Source: Xenoacremonium recifei (lineage: Eukaryota; Ascomycota; Sordariomycetes; Hypocreales; Nectriaceae). From it: a DNA stretch of 64,000 nucleotides. A program made the position numbers and the translations under genes. This document shows, in pieces, positions 54,101 to 64,000 of the stretch (position 1 is the first letter of the stretch; every line of letters begins with the position of its first letter). Where the stretch lies: contig WOFQ01000031.1 of assembly GCA_012184525.1 (NCBI GenBank), positions 62,001 to 126,000 of the forward strand, in the 5' to 3' direction. The notes under the pieces were generated by a model. It had not been told where the DNA came from. It saw nothing but the letters and a program-made list of their open reading frames with translations, and ran no database searches.

Positions 54101-55014
54101 TGCTTGGGCTTCTGTCGCTTGTCCGCATTGCTTCCCAAGTCCCAGACATGCAACTTCGAGTCCCAGCCGGCACTGATCAGATGAGTTCCGTCAGGGTGCC
54201 ACGATATCGAGGAGCATGCCTTTTCGTGGGCGTTGATCCTCAACAGCGGCCTCGCCGGCTGGCGAACATCCCATTTCAGAACAACACCGCCTTCAGTACA
54301 ACAAGCCATCTCATATCCGCCTTTGGGTCCATTCGACCATTTGACCTTCCGCACGGAGTCGATGCACTTGAGCGGTGCGAACCGTTGTCGGAACGTTATG
54401 CCATTGCCTCGGTTGATTGGGGCCGAAGTGTCGAAGACACGGGCCATGCCGTCCTGACTCCCCGACAGAAGCCAGCTCCTCCAGTTGGGACTCACATCCA
54501 GCGCATTGATCTGTCGTGAGTCCTCTTGCATTTGTATATATTCCAGGGGTTCTGACGCTCCAGAGCCGATGCGCGCAATGTCGTAGGAGAAGATCCTGCC
54601 ATTGGCGCAAGCCGTGAAGATGGTCGACGATCCCAGCCACTTGACATCGCGGATGCTCAGCTGGTCGGCAGCCGTGCTGCCCTTTGGGCCTATGGGCTGC
54701 GCTGTGATGACGGCGCGCAAATCGACGCCCTCGTGGAAGTCGAAGCTGAAGCTCTGCGGATCATCGAGCACCACAGTCTTCAGGATGTGGCCACCGCCCA
54801 GCACCGCGGCGCGTCGGTCCGGCGCAACATCGAAGCAAAGGATAGGTACACCCGCCGCATATACTGCATCTTGCGATTTCGACGGACGGAATGTCGGAGG
54901 GATCGTCGACGTCGGCGCGCTGGTGATGGAGACGCTGTTTGGGTCGCCGGCGGTGGTTTCGGGCGCGACCTTGCCGAGGAGCTTGCGCATGATGCGGGAT
55001 TCGCGATTATACAT
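51160..55014 (-). CDS. RTC1: SEA/GATOR2 complex WD40-RING protein, Rtc1/Sea2 (WDR24) homologue
   Basis: A single exon of 1284 residues. The N-terminal propeller shows repeated WD units, for example ISWHPDGTHLISAGWDSKLHVWDLG and NWRSWLLSGSQDGMARVFD. A long Ser/Pro-rich disordered region follows (about residues 430-950), then a helical segment and a C-terminal zinc-ribbon/RING module with paired cysteines in FFCSSCRRP, WTCARCRNAMAPCAICGH, WWYCPGCCHGGHASC and CCPLDGCGHACLPG. This layout is that of Rtc1/Sea2, a component of the vacuolar SEA complex that relieves inhibition of TORC1 in response to amino acids. The start could be the second Met (MRKLLGKV, 8 codons later). The gene is convergent with the UVRAG-like gene. 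Confidence 0.9.
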   Translation of the reverse strand: MYNRESRIMRKLLGKVAPETTAGDPNSVSITSAPTSTIPPTFRPSKSQDAVYAAGVPILCFDVAPDRRAAVLGGGHILKTVVLDDPQSFSFDFHEGVDLRAVITAQPIGPKGSTAADQLSIRDVKWLGSSTIFTACANGRIFSYDIARIGSGASEPLEYIQMQEDSRQINALDVSPNWRSWLLSGSQDGMARVFDTSAPINRGNGITFRQRFAPLKCIDSVRKVKWSNGPKGGYEMACCTEGGVVLKWDVRQPARPLLRINAHEKACSSISWHPDGTHLISAGWDSKLHVWDLGSNADKRQKPKHTISTPAPVYSVAWRPGLWSATAQSKRVAQVAVSYDDRRYGTSAVHIWDLARPTMPYKTIERFEVSPSALLWQDQDMLWTVGPDGVLSQCDVAYAPRVIDRQPTSAMAFSPKGDMLMFLDERPHPQRPRPPATHHPEIIPRGPYSTSPNTPILSISRSDSEEDVVGTFLGPRRRTSRKKNAAKHQGTHLSTTPPSGAPLPDDPKQVLSLDQAIKVTGIFRNQQAMASGRMPTNKTIQVYQYLTTIYLETLQRELPYVTSEKTLDQRVTSIIAQYARAAESVSLFRLAQTWRILSFAVGLLLKRRSQYHLEVRLGHFQKVEIKEKKSISKLNPFDLYNSSRALGDDTPRRGSRQASIGGRSLGPRSLLAGEMESTSNVATPIARPVDSNGGQSGLSEQINKKLEAAAEPDELTLGPPMQGSSSESPRRRLYSVPLSEMSHDSELSHMSSTEGYDFYDTEALTKAIDFPAQRPAMSLDYSTSGSPDARRGRLNSDDSFVTQSISTSQGSQILRRPSYGSARGGSGAEKGASDMAPIPEFESRIRGKELKTSTETPKEVQKRRSKEPDSPDEMFLISQTTMGTDDSFPSQPSEPDPLEPAIRIGKPEEYSTTVVRSSQLARTPSPVKESSPAHQDPRPFLVDTDFLPWDNDPPYPHPNISSGPAPTISPLDPYTLITRALEFESRSSALNASAMILLLKPLVPESVIDFYQASAILRQHHSRLMRMSHFIEAALLRNLCIQGWPDGLPEWGENYTAIFSPAQQGVKVGFFCSSCRRPREIDPKAGPDAIWTCARCRNAMAPCAICGHREPQHDSFPPDEIASTIAAETAHWLSEWWYCPGCCHGGHASCLQAWHAPLDSPTVSFSDGCCPLDGCGHACLPGKYRGETTTARADELGRVAVEKSRAAREDRANSSSSRRGSPRPGIDRSVKSDGNDVPQSRAVGMAREALNKTGGGILSSSPGRVVVTGERERRKSVKFAATER

Positions 55015-55600
55015 GGTGTTCTAGCTGGGGCGATCGTTGCGACGCCATTGAAGCTGCTTCAGGGGACGAGCTGGCGCATGCTGCCGGAGCCGCGACGAGA
55101 TGACGTGGATGGAATGATGGTAAGGAGGAGAGTTGATGAGGCTTGATAGTGGAGTGGCGCATGTCATCGGATCTGGGGATGCACGGAGCTATAGTGGGTC
55201 TCCGGAAATTGTTAGTGCAGCCAGTCACTTGATGTTGAACTGCTCCCTAACTTCGACTTGACATTGTCATTCTAATCTGAAGTCACCTTTCTTTCATGAT
55301 GCCAGCGCTCACTAATATGAGTCCTGAGCTTTAATTGAACCAGCCAGTCTCATCAGTCTGCCTAGAGGTGATCATGTCACCAAGGTGTTGTACATCACAA
55401 AGTCTTGCCCTTCGGTAGATCCTCATTTCAGGTACGCACGTCGAGCCTAATGGCTGAAAAGATGCCCCGATTCATGTATAAGAGCATCATGTTCGCTTTC
55501 TGGTATTAACCTACTCGCTCTAGATCGGCAAACTCGCGGCGGACAATACACCAATAAATGACCGCATTTGTACTTCTACACCAGAGTCACAACTCGGCGC
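55015..55600. other. Promoter of the Rtc1-like gene and 3' flank of the O-methyltransferase
   Basis: No gene or repeat is visible in these 586 bases. Both flanking genes are on the minus strand, so the left part is the Rtc1 promoter. Confidence 0.5.
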
Positions 55601-57168
55601 TTACGCAAGCTCGCACTCGATCAGGCTCTCAACACCGTTGGCCACGGTCCAGATCTTGCAAATCTTCAGACCGGCCTTACCCAGGAGATTCTCCCAGTTG
55701 TCCTGGGTTCGCTCCTTCGACGCCAAAAGGTTCAACATCATGACGTCCAGCGCTGTGGCCTCCCACTGGGCCCCGATGTTGGGAATGACATTCTCGTTGA
55801 TGAGAATCTTGCTGTATCCCGGCTTCATGGCCTCCATAACCCTATGCAAGATCTTGATGCATGTCTCATCTGACCAGTCATGCAGGACTGAGTGCATATA
55901 GTATGCGCGAGCACCTTGGAACGAGTCAGTCATGATCAGCCTCTTGAATGCAGGAGTGTCTTACCCTTGATAGGTTGCTCGGTGTAGAAGTCATACTTCA
56001 TCCTCTCGATGCTTGAGTCAAGTTCAGTGATCTGGTCGATGACAACCGGAAGATCCTGGAGGATCAGACGACCGGGGGCGTCGGGGAACTTCCGGCGGAA
56101 CTCGCCAATGTCGTGGCCGAAAGAACCACCGATGTCAATGAGAAGAGTGGAATTCTCGCCTTGCTCGAAACCATCGAGCAACTTCTCCTTGACTGGGAAG
56201 AACCCAGCGTCCATCCACGAAGGCCGACCTTGGCGGTAGCCACCCATATGCAAGTGGAACTGGGTTCCATAAGGAGGGTTGGTATGCAAGTGCTCGAAGA
56301 AAGTCTTCTCGGTGCTGTATCCGTGCTGAAGAGGTGACCTCGCAATATCGGTCGGTTCTTTCCACTCGTTCATGTTCGCCCACTCGTGGAATTTTCCGAG
56401 AGCATTCAGACAAGCGCCCGATCTACCAAAATGTCAGAACCTTTACAGAGTAGTGATACGGCAGTGAATGACGAAGACCTACATGCAGGGGTATCCGGCA
56501 TTGATGAAAGGGAACTGCATGGATCTGGTGAAGTTCGTGAGCTCATAGACATCGGCGTCAACCTCGGTCAGGTAGCCCATGGCACAAGTGTGGCGCAACA
56601 GACGGGCTGCAGCTGTTAGTTCTGTACCTTGCAGTCGAATGCAACATACTCACACAGCAGGGGAGGGTCGATCTCCTTCGCCTTTGCGACATCGGCCACC
56701 TTGAATGGTCCTTTAAGAGAGGCAAGGTATGTCCAGAGTCCCTTGTCAGTGCCAGCGGTCAAGGCACAGAAAACTGACGGCTTCGAGGAACAGTCAGCCT
56801 AGATTATAACAACATTCACGGTTGGTGCTAACCTCTGCCCAGCAGTGTCGAAGCATAGTCTCTCTTGGTGTCTCCAAGGACAGCCACAGGCTTTTAGCCT
56901 TGGCTATCAGCTTTAGTCTTGCTTCTTCATCATCCTTAGAGAAGGTCTGGCCAAGGTTCTCGATGTCCTTGAGCAGTCCGGGGACGGCCTCGATTGCGTT
57001 GGCCTTGAGAGCAATGGAGATATCGTCCTGTGGGACTTCCTTGGTTTCAGGAGTCTTCTCGCCATCGCTCACCGAGTTCACAGAGGTTACTTCAGGGACA
57101 ATGACCTTGTTGTCAGCGCCATTCGTGAGAGGCACCCCATTCTCGACGCCGTTGCTAATTTGGGACAT
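55601..57168 (-). CDS. O-methyltransferase, plant/fungal class II-like
   Basis: Five or so exons. The start MSQISNGVENGVP at 57168 opens about 60 polar residues of unknown use, followed by the dimerisation helices. Exon joins WAE/PSVFCALTAGT and PPLL/SRLLRHTCAMGYL restore the winged-helix domain. The catalytic domain has the SAM-binding segment LLIDIGGSFGHDIGEFRRKFP and RLILQDLPVVI, and the active-site base His in YYMHSVLHDWSDETC. The last exon ends NGVESLIECELA. It resembles fungal O-methyltransferases of polyketide pathways (sterigmatocystin 8-O-methyltransferase class), but no polyketide synthase is nearby. The substrate is therefore unknown. Confidence 0.87.
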
Positions 57169-57837
57169 GTTGAGTTTCTTTGTTGGAAATTCGCGAGCAC
57201 AAGGGAGGTTCAAGCTAGGTAATATTGAATGTTATGCAAAGTTTCAAGGTATGTGACAGATCAAATCAGCACGAGTAGAGGTTGGTAATACTGAAGGAAG
57301 TAGGAAGTATCTTTTATTCAAAGGAGATGCTACGTCCTGGAAAGGGGCATGTGGGCGTTGCCACTGCAGCCGAGTTATCTTCCCCTCGACAACACTGCGG
57401 CAACCTCTCCCCTGCCACGCGGCCGCGGTTCCGCATCATCTTTTGATAAATGATTCCTAAAGGAGTGGTGCCCTCCTGAACTAGTCATTTGTGATCGAAA
57501 AAGTTGTCCTTGATCGTCCTCCTCGACCGTTTGGGTTACACGAGATACCCCTGGTATCGCTTCATGTGTCTGGCGCCACCAACAGAGGAGGTCTCGTCTC
57601 ATAACGGCTTAAGTCAAATGCAGGCCACAACGACCGAGTCAAGAAAGTCTGCGACGATCATTCGGTAACCACTAATTGACTCGGATGTTCCAGTCCAACG
57701 GTCATCCTGGGTCGAACCTGGATCTGGCGAGTTAGTGTCTCTTCGCGACAACCAGGTCAGGCTCGGCTTTCGCTGCAAAGCGTAAAGCGCTTGGGCCTAA
57801 TAAATGATCTTCACTGGATCCGACGGGAAGCTCCTAA

Positions 57838-57883
57838 AACCCGGACCAGGTCCCTGGATGGCACACCCTGGTCGGGCCGGGTT
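57838..57883. repeat. GC-rich inverted repeat (hairpin)
   Basis: AACCCGG-ACCAGG (57838-57850) pairs with CCTGGT (57867-57872) and CCGGGTT (57877-57883): 7 plus 6 base pairs with a 4-nt bulge and a 16-nt loop. It lies in a non-coding gap. It may be a palindromic regulatory site or the remnant of a small inverted-repeat element. Confidence 0.45.
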
Positions 57884-58996
57884 CCGCGAAGCAAGCCCTG
57901 TCGGGGGGACCGGAACCGTTGGCAAGGATTTAGACGTTGGACCCTGCACGTTTTGATTTGAGGATTGACATCGAGCTATTTTCCGGTGCCTCGATTCCGC
58001 ACTACCGAGGCAGTAGTTGACGTGTCTTGGGTCAAAGAAGTGGATTTGGCTAATTGGCCGAATGAGCCGCAGACCAAACGGAGAAATACCACTTGAAACA
58101 TACAAGAAGATTCGACAGCAATTGTCTTTTTAAACGCAGAGTTCGGGTGAGTGCCAGATAGACGGACGAAGCCAAGAGATGTACCGGCTCAGTCTGCTCA
58201 AAGTGGTATGATCTTGCAATCAAGGATCTCGGTCATGTCATTCGACTCCCACCGGGCCAAGCAACAGGGATGACGACCGCTGTGGATAATCGTTATGCGC
58301 CGGACCAACAGACCTTCTATACTTGTCCCTCGTCAACGGTTTCGATTCCCCGTTCCCCCACCTCCCGGTCCTTCGAGGATAATGCCTGCATTCTTCAAAT
58401 GGGACTGGCGATAATCCACCCCTTCGGACACTACGTGATCTGTTTGGACGAGCCGGAACTCGGCAGTTAACGGCTGCTGCCTTTGCACAGTACCGAGCCA
58501 CTAGAGGACTTCGCGTCACATAGCGTTATGTGATATGTTCATTTCTGTGCGAGTGTGCTGGACAGGGTTCCCAAACGAGCTGATAACTTTCGGTGTGATG
58601 AGCGTGATCCTTGTGCTCTTAGTGAAGTGACGAGTCAGCTTTAGGCACTAATATTTCACGTTCCCCTCCCCCGACGGCGCGTGATGAAGAACATCACCAA
58701 CAAATTCGAGGAAAAATGAAGACGTGATGAGAAACATGCACAACTCGACGTCTATCACTGTCCAAGCCTTGTTGTCTCCCCCTGATAGTCTGTTCTCCCG
58801 GAGTGTTGCCTCCTCGCGAAGTTTCGGAACCTCCTCGGACGACCTCGTCCCCTTTCACATGCCACAATAGCGGTAAAAGTTACATCGTCCCGGGAATACA
58901 GGATCCATATTCCGGGGGCCTTCGACTATGTCCGTGATCTTCTTTCCAGTAAAAGCACGTCCCAGCTGGCCGTTGTCGAGATGAACCCACAGCGTA

Positions 58997-59007
58997 CGGA
59001 GTAGTCC
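58997..59007 (+). promoter_or_regulatory. Single CGGAGTAGTCC element
   Basis: The exact 11-bp word found in the MFS promoter (2895-2905) occurs here, about 520 bp upstream of the rhodopsin-fold gene. No inverted partner is present within 60 bp. It may be chance or a target of the same regulator. Confidence 0.3.
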
Positions 59008-59525
59008 GCCCAGAACACCATGCCCCTGCGTCAACCAAGTTGGTGGACTAGGAACCCAGACAGAGAGCATGGATCGAGGTACTACACATGCGACTGGACT
59101 CTCCCCAATTCGCCAACCACTCGCATTTGTGGTCTTCTGGCCACTTCGCAAGATCTACCGAAATCCTTCTCAAGGAAGACACATGCTCCGTCCTCACTCC
59201 ACGAGTCTGCCCCCCCTATCCTTCCGAGGACTGCCGATCTTGTCTCCAGCCCCTGAGCTCTCGCGTCTCGAATCTTCCCACGAGTTTCACAAAAAGAAAA
59301 AAGAGGCGATTGTCTTCATAGAGAGGCGGTGGTTGTGCAGTGGGGTCTCGAGACTTTTAAGCATCGGAGGCTCACCTCATCGGGACCGATGATGCGTCCT
59401 TCGTTTCTCCGTGTTGCTTGTTGGTTCGGCCCTGACTTGCGTCGGCGAGTTTAATCCTTTAACCTGCGCTCCGATCCGGAAAACTCTCCACTATCGTCGT
59501 TTGATACGGCTTCATTGGAGACAGA

Positions 59526-60904
59526 ATGGCGGCTACTACTGCAGTTACGCATACTGCGGCGTACCGCGATGCAGACAAAGGACCAACAATCAACGGTGTC
59601 ATCTTGACAGTTGCCATTCTCAGTACAATCTTTGTGCTCGCTCGGTTGTTCACTCGAAAGAAGATCCTCGGGGCACTTCACCTCGACGACTATCTGGTTA
59701 CTGCTGCAATTGTGAGTGTTCATCAAGAACCACGGAAATCTCAGACCAAGTGAGCTTATTGATTCAGATTCTGGAATGGGTTCAAGTCGCCCTTGCCGTC
59801 GTCGCTGTCAAAGATGGCAATGGGAAACACTTCGACCTACTTGATACTGATCAACAGGAGAACGCGATCTTCTACACCATCCTGGGATTTCCGTTCGGCG
59901 TTATGGCCTTCGGACTTCCCAAGCTTGCTGTTGCTGCTCTGTTGGTTCGCCTCATGAATCCCGGGAGAATCCATCGAATATTTCTCTGGGCACTGCCAGC
60001 TGCTACTATGATCAGCCTGATCATCTGCATTGTCATTCTCTACGCCCAATGCACGCCGGCTCGAGCTCAGTGGACGTTTTCTATCACCGACAAGACGTGT
60101 TGGAGCCCCTATGTCCTAGTTGACTTTGCCATCTTCGCTGGCTGTAAGCAGTTAAACCATTATTGTGCCACAATGCTTTGGCAAATTTGCTAACGGACGA
60201 TACCATAATCAGCTTTATCTGCGTTTACCGATCTTTACCTTGCCATCTATCCCGGTACAGTTCTTTGGACGTTGCAACTTAACATTCGCAAGAAGATCGC
60301 TCTCTCGGTTGCACTGGGAATTGGTTCAGTGTACGACAAATCATAACTCGTTCGGACGTGCTCCAGCTAACACAAAACAATAGCGCCACGGTGATTGCCA
60401 TATACAAGTGCACTAGACTGCCGTCGCTTGCAAGCTCGGATTTCTCATGTATGGCACTTTGAAACTGTATGATAAGTCAATAACTAACGGGATACTCTTG
60501 CAGATGACACTTCGGACTTGGTTATTTGGACGATGTGAGTGTTTTCCTCAACCGAGTTTCTAGGCTACGTTCTCTAACAGCAACCCTTTAGTATCGAGGC
60601 AAGCGCGATTATTATCGCTTGCTGTATTCCGGTGCTCCAACCCCTAGTAGACCTCCTTTTCGGCCGTCGTACCTTTGGCACCTCTTCTGGTTACAAAAAC
60701 TACTCGTCTAACAATGGTCAACAACGCTCGGACGTCGAGCTTACCCACAGTCGGCAGAACCGATCCAACAATAGGGGCGATACAATGACTGCGAAGTATC
60801 TTGGGTCGTCAGGAGGGGTCATCGAAGTCGATTCGCAGGAAAGCATTCTTCAGCACGGAAGCGCGAAGATGCCAACGGAGATTTCTTCTGTTCACACGCG
60901 TTGA
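59526..60904 (+). CDS. Fungal rhodopsin-fold integral membrane protein (SAT5/PTH11-like)
   Basis: Five exons or so, giving roughly 370-400 residues. The start MAATTAVTHTAAYRDADKG is followed by helix 1 GVILTVAILSTIFVLARLF and the motif LHLDDYL, a hallmark of this family. Further helices (FGVMAFGLPKLAVAALLVRL, MISLIICIVILYAQC) and the QCTPARAQW segment fit. Then come SALSAFTDLYLAIYPGTVLW, LGIGS.SATVIAIYKC and the short DTSDLVIWT exon. The C-terminal tail is cytosolic, Ser/Asn/Gln-rich. Seven membrane helices are expected. These proteins are abundant in plant-associated and soil fungi and are thought to act as sensors or receptors; the ligand is unknown. Confidence 0.85.
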
Positions 60905-61904
60905 AAGGCAGCGAAGAGCTTTGAGGTTGAAATACTGTGTATCCAGGGTAGTTTTACGGGCTTCAATGTATATAAATGACGATCATGTATGCCCTCTGTC
61001 AGTTTTTTTGCAACGCGTCTGAAGGCCATTTTCGTTAGGAGGTTCAAACGCTTAAGTTAAGGATCTCAGGTACTATTGGCGGTCATAGTTTCAAGAAAAT
61101 GAGGTGAAGAAAAAGCATCGGGCTTCTAATTCAGAACCTGGAGACAGACCCTTTGTATGTTGTCTCGAGTAAAATCATTCGAGCACCCAGATAACTCGAC
61201 TTAATGGAAATCTTAGCGTGAATGTCTAGCCAACAGGTCTAGTTCAAAGACCTGGTCCTTATTCCCTTCGTTCTTCTGGCACTTATTTTATGAATCAAGA
61301 GATCCTGTACGTAAATATAAATATGCTTTGCGTACGGAGAAAGTACCCAATCTGAATTACACGATTTTTGCTAATCGATTGAAAGCATGTTATGACTAAA
61401 TGTTGATCAAGAGTGTTCGCGCGCAGAAGCGGGAAAAGAGGATGAACAGCCATAAGACGTCTTCCTTCTGCAAGATGCCTTGCTTAAAGCTTTGAAGAGC
61501 AGTGATTGTGAGCATCAAGATTTAATACATATCCCCGCGTGAATCCTTATTTTCGAAGCGGCGACAAAAGGATTATACAAGCTCTAGGGTAGGGAATCTC
61601 ATGACAAGAAATGTGGCCCTTCAATGTATATGTGACTTATTATTGAACCAGGGTTGACCACTTAACTACCTTTCGTTTAATTCCTTCGAAACTAGAAACT
61701 AGATGCGCTAATGAACGTGATAATCGTCTATCTTGAGCCTTTCAATTCGAGGGCCTGCAAGACAACCGAAATTAGAGGCAAGGAAATTCTAAGACTTTTG
61801 AACGCGGTGGAAGGTCAAACTGCCTGATCCTCGTCAGAAACTCTGTATTCGTAAAATTTCAATATAAAAGCAACTTGCCTTAAGGTGGATACTTCATCGT
61901 GACC
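60905..61904. other. Intergenic region, nothing recognised
   Basis: One kilobase of AT-moderate sequence lies between two convergent genes. I see no open frame of interest, repeat or RNA gene. Confidence 0.5.
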
Positions 61905-64000
61905 TTATCTTGACTTCTGATTAAACTCAATGTCAAAAGATGAGTAACAATCAATAGATAATTCGATATCTTCCTTGGCTAGGGCCCGCTGTTGGTTCTG
62001 CGCTATAGCATATGCCATGCGAACGATGTTCTTTATCTCTCGCCCATTCAAGTTCGACTTCACCAGCCGGTCCTGGAGTCTTTCACTCAACCAGGGGGGA
62101 CTCTGTCCAGAGCATGCTCTTTGAATGTTGATGTGCCAGACTTGCTTTTGCGCCTCCTCAGATAGAGGTGGGTATGCTAGCGACAAATGAACCCGAGACC
62201 GAAAGGCTCTGTCTATAGTATGAACTCGATTGGTAGTTAGGAACAAGGTTCCATCGAAATACTCTAGAACCCGTAGCAAGACTTTGCGATGTGCCATTGT
62301 TAGTTTCATCTTAGTAGCAAGTTTTGAATCATGTAGAAGCGTACTTGAGACTAATGAGTTTCTGTCGAGATCAGATATTTGCCTTTCTTGCATGAAAACG
62401 TCTGCTTCATCAATAAGAACGAGGGCATTCCATCTTTTGGCTAACGAAAGGACTTTGGATAGTTTGTTCTCCACATCCTCAGGGTGGCCGATGAGTTCCC
62501 CAGAGCTGATGGGGAGCAGCGGTCGTTTCGTGTGATCAGCAATGCTTTCTATCCGAGGTTAGTAAATTTACCAACCCTTTAACAACCCAGTGAGTCTCTA
62601 CTTGCCTGCGGTAAACGTCTTACCAACGCCAGGTGGTCCGTGGAGAAGAAAGATTAGACCCTGGCCTTTGCCCTGTATAAGGTCGTCAAATCCTGCAACC
62701 CCCCCTGCTTGGTCTTGTTGCTGTTGTTGCACCAGAGACTCGATGATATTCTTTTTGTGCTCCGGGAAAACAAGTTGACGAAATGCGGTGGTATTGAACG
62801 GGACTTCACGGATATTTTCCACGTTGAAAAACGCCCATGCCCTCCACTCGAGGGAGTAGCCAACAACCTCAAGATCAGTAATTATCAAGTCGTCATCACC
62901 TAAAGCGAGATGGTCTTGTGTGTCTGGATCGATAACCTTGGTATTAGGGATGAATTCCAAAGGATATTGGCTACCAGCCTCAAACTCTGCTGCATCGATT
63001 ATGAACCGGTGTCTCATCTAGAAGTGATTAAGCAAATGTACGTCCTCGTATAATTTCACCACTTACATTTTTAACCGGTTCTCTTGAAGAATATGGGCTG
63101 TTGAACAAGCGTGCAGTTCCCTCATAGTAACGATGATGAATTCCATAGAGCGAACAGTATTTGCGCCCTCTTTCGACCAGCCTCCTGCGAATACTCTCCT
63201 GTTCTCGATGCAAGGAGAGAGGAAACGCCTGGAGTTCCCTGATAGCCAAGTATCCGTCGAAGGCTCTTATTCCTACCCACCAAGTACTAAAACCGAACAT
63301 CTTTCCATTGTAGACCAGTTTCTCCATGAATAGAGTCAAGGATGATGGTTTGGATTCAACGCGTCTTAAACGACAGACAACGTCATTACCTTCGACAGAC
63401 GTGTAGATAAGTATACCGGGCTTGAAAACCATCCATAGATTGGAAAAATTTATCGCCGGTTCTTTACTCGACAACACCCGCTCCTCGTAAATCGGAAGCT
63501 CAGCCTCCAAGGCCGCGTGCAAATATCTGAGACACAAGTTTATGTGTTTCCTGGCGAGGTCGTGTTGATGGTTTTGAGCGTACTCTGCCAATTCTTTCCT
63601 ATAATAAAATATAGGTTTCGGTGGCGTAGACATGTAAATATGACGGTCTGTGTCGAAGTTGTGCCCAGGGTAAGTGCTGATAATCTCCTTCAACGCGCTT
63701 TTGATATGACGTGAACGGATTTCAAGGTATGTTTTCTGCAATTCCTGGCGTTCGTCATATTCTCGATGCAAGATCAAGGCTGCCTTATGGCTTTTGTCTC
63801 TAGGCAACTCAAGCTCGTCCGTAGTTCCGACGCGCAGGACAACCACCTCGCCACGGGAATCATATCGACGCTCATATGTGTGGAGTTCGCATTCTTCTCC
63901 ATAGCTATCTTCCGCATGAGGAACAACTACTTTAGAGGGCTGAAACTCAAAAATAGGTGTGTAAGGGCTGCGCTGTTTCCGTCGTCTCCGAAAACGGCGG
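61905..64000 (-). CDS. AAA+ ATPase of the fungal DUF7025-AAA type (5' end beyond the window)
   Basis: The frame is open to the right edge, reading RRFRRRRKQRSPYTPIFEFQ at its upstream end, so the start lies outside. Exons are about 64000-63063, 63017-62600 and 62546-61905, with one further intron at about 62285-62344 that lacks an in-frame stop. Removing it changes NSLVSSTLLHD... to NSLVSIL-LRVLEYFDG, the family's normal sequence. Motifs are Walker A LLHGPPGVGKTF, Walker B LVLIDEADVF and sensor 1 LFLTTNRV, with FRSRVHLSL after it as the arginine-finger region. The N-terminal part (GEVVVLRVGTTDELELP to GYSLEWRAWAFFNVENI) is the long domain common to these fungal proteins. They are multi-copy ATPases of unknown cellular task. 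Confidence 0.85.

Larger units (their letters stand above)
57169..59525. other. 2.4-kb divergent intergenic region
   Basis: No gene is supported; the short frames lack features. It contains a GC-rich hairpin at 57838-57883 and one CGGAGTAGTCC element at 58997-59007. I checked a T-loop-like sequence near 58335 and rejected a tRNA. Confidence 0.5.

Noticed and set aside
58320..58360. T-loop-like sequence suggesting a tRNA
   Set aside because: The flanking bases do not form a five-pair T stem, and no matching acceptor, D or anticodon arms can be placed.
55601..60904. A polyketide-type secondary-metabolite cluster around the O-methyltransferase
   Set aside because: No polyketide synthase, NRPS, terpene cyclase or P450 gene is present in the window.

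Overview
The window is nuclear DNA from a filamentous ascomycete (Pezizomycotina). Genes carry short 45-80 bp GT-AG introns. There are four canonical Zn2Cys6 regulators, a fungal rhodopsin-fold (SAT5/PTH11-like) membrane protein, a UVRAG/Vps38-type autophagy protein and a SEA-complex Rtc1/Sea2 homologue. AT-rich patches with transition-only decay look like repeat-induced point mutation (RIP). A Sordariomycete-like fungus is my best guess, but the genus cannot be fixed from sequence alone. No tRNA, rRNA, CRISPR array or intact transposon was seen. All exon joins below were worked out by hand from splice sites and reading frame.

Left part (1 to about 36.6 kb) is a dense, accessory-looking metabolic region. 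In order it holds: the end of a urea permease (DUR3), an allantoate-permease-like MFS carrier, a mitochondrially targeted aconitase paralogue, a GABA/amino-acid permease, a haem aldoxime dehydratase, two convergent Zn2Cys6 regulators, a mitochondrial citrate carrier divergent from a 2-pyrone-4,6-dicarboxylate-hydrolase-like amidohydrolase, an RraA-fold aldolase homologue, an S9 peptidase, a PEP-mutase/isocitrate-lyase-superfamily enzyme, a second MFS carrier divergent from an FMN 2-hydroxyacid oxidase, a third Zn2Cys6 regulator, a ketopantoate-reductase-like enzyme divergent from an ornithine-aminotransferase-like enzyme, a DHA1 MFS carrier and a secretory lipase. The aconitase, citrate carrier, PDC-hydrolase-like enzyme, RraA-like aldolase and PEP-mutase-like lyase would fit a pathway that processes a tricarboxylic or pyrone acid down to TCA-cycle intermediates. 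The flanking permeases and GATA motifs add a nitrogen-scavenging flavour. Two promoters in this block share an unusual inverted pair of an 11-bp CGGAGTAGYCC element. An 81-bp repeat and RIP-decayed relics, one of them a dead fragment of the amidohydrolase gene, tie several loci of the block together.

Middle (36.6 to 44.9 kb): a gene-poor stretch, a small SAM methyltransferase, then a very GC-rich Zn2Cys6 regulator gene.

Right part (44.9 to 64 kb) looks more like core genome: a Nudix hydrolase, a strongly codon-biased Gly/Ser-rich protein of unknown function with repeated L-[LV]-[ND]-[LV]-[ND]-[LV]-GG motifs, the UVRAG-like and Rtc1-like genes, an O-methyltransferase, a rhodopsin-fold membrane protein and a AAA+ ATPase that runs off the right edge.
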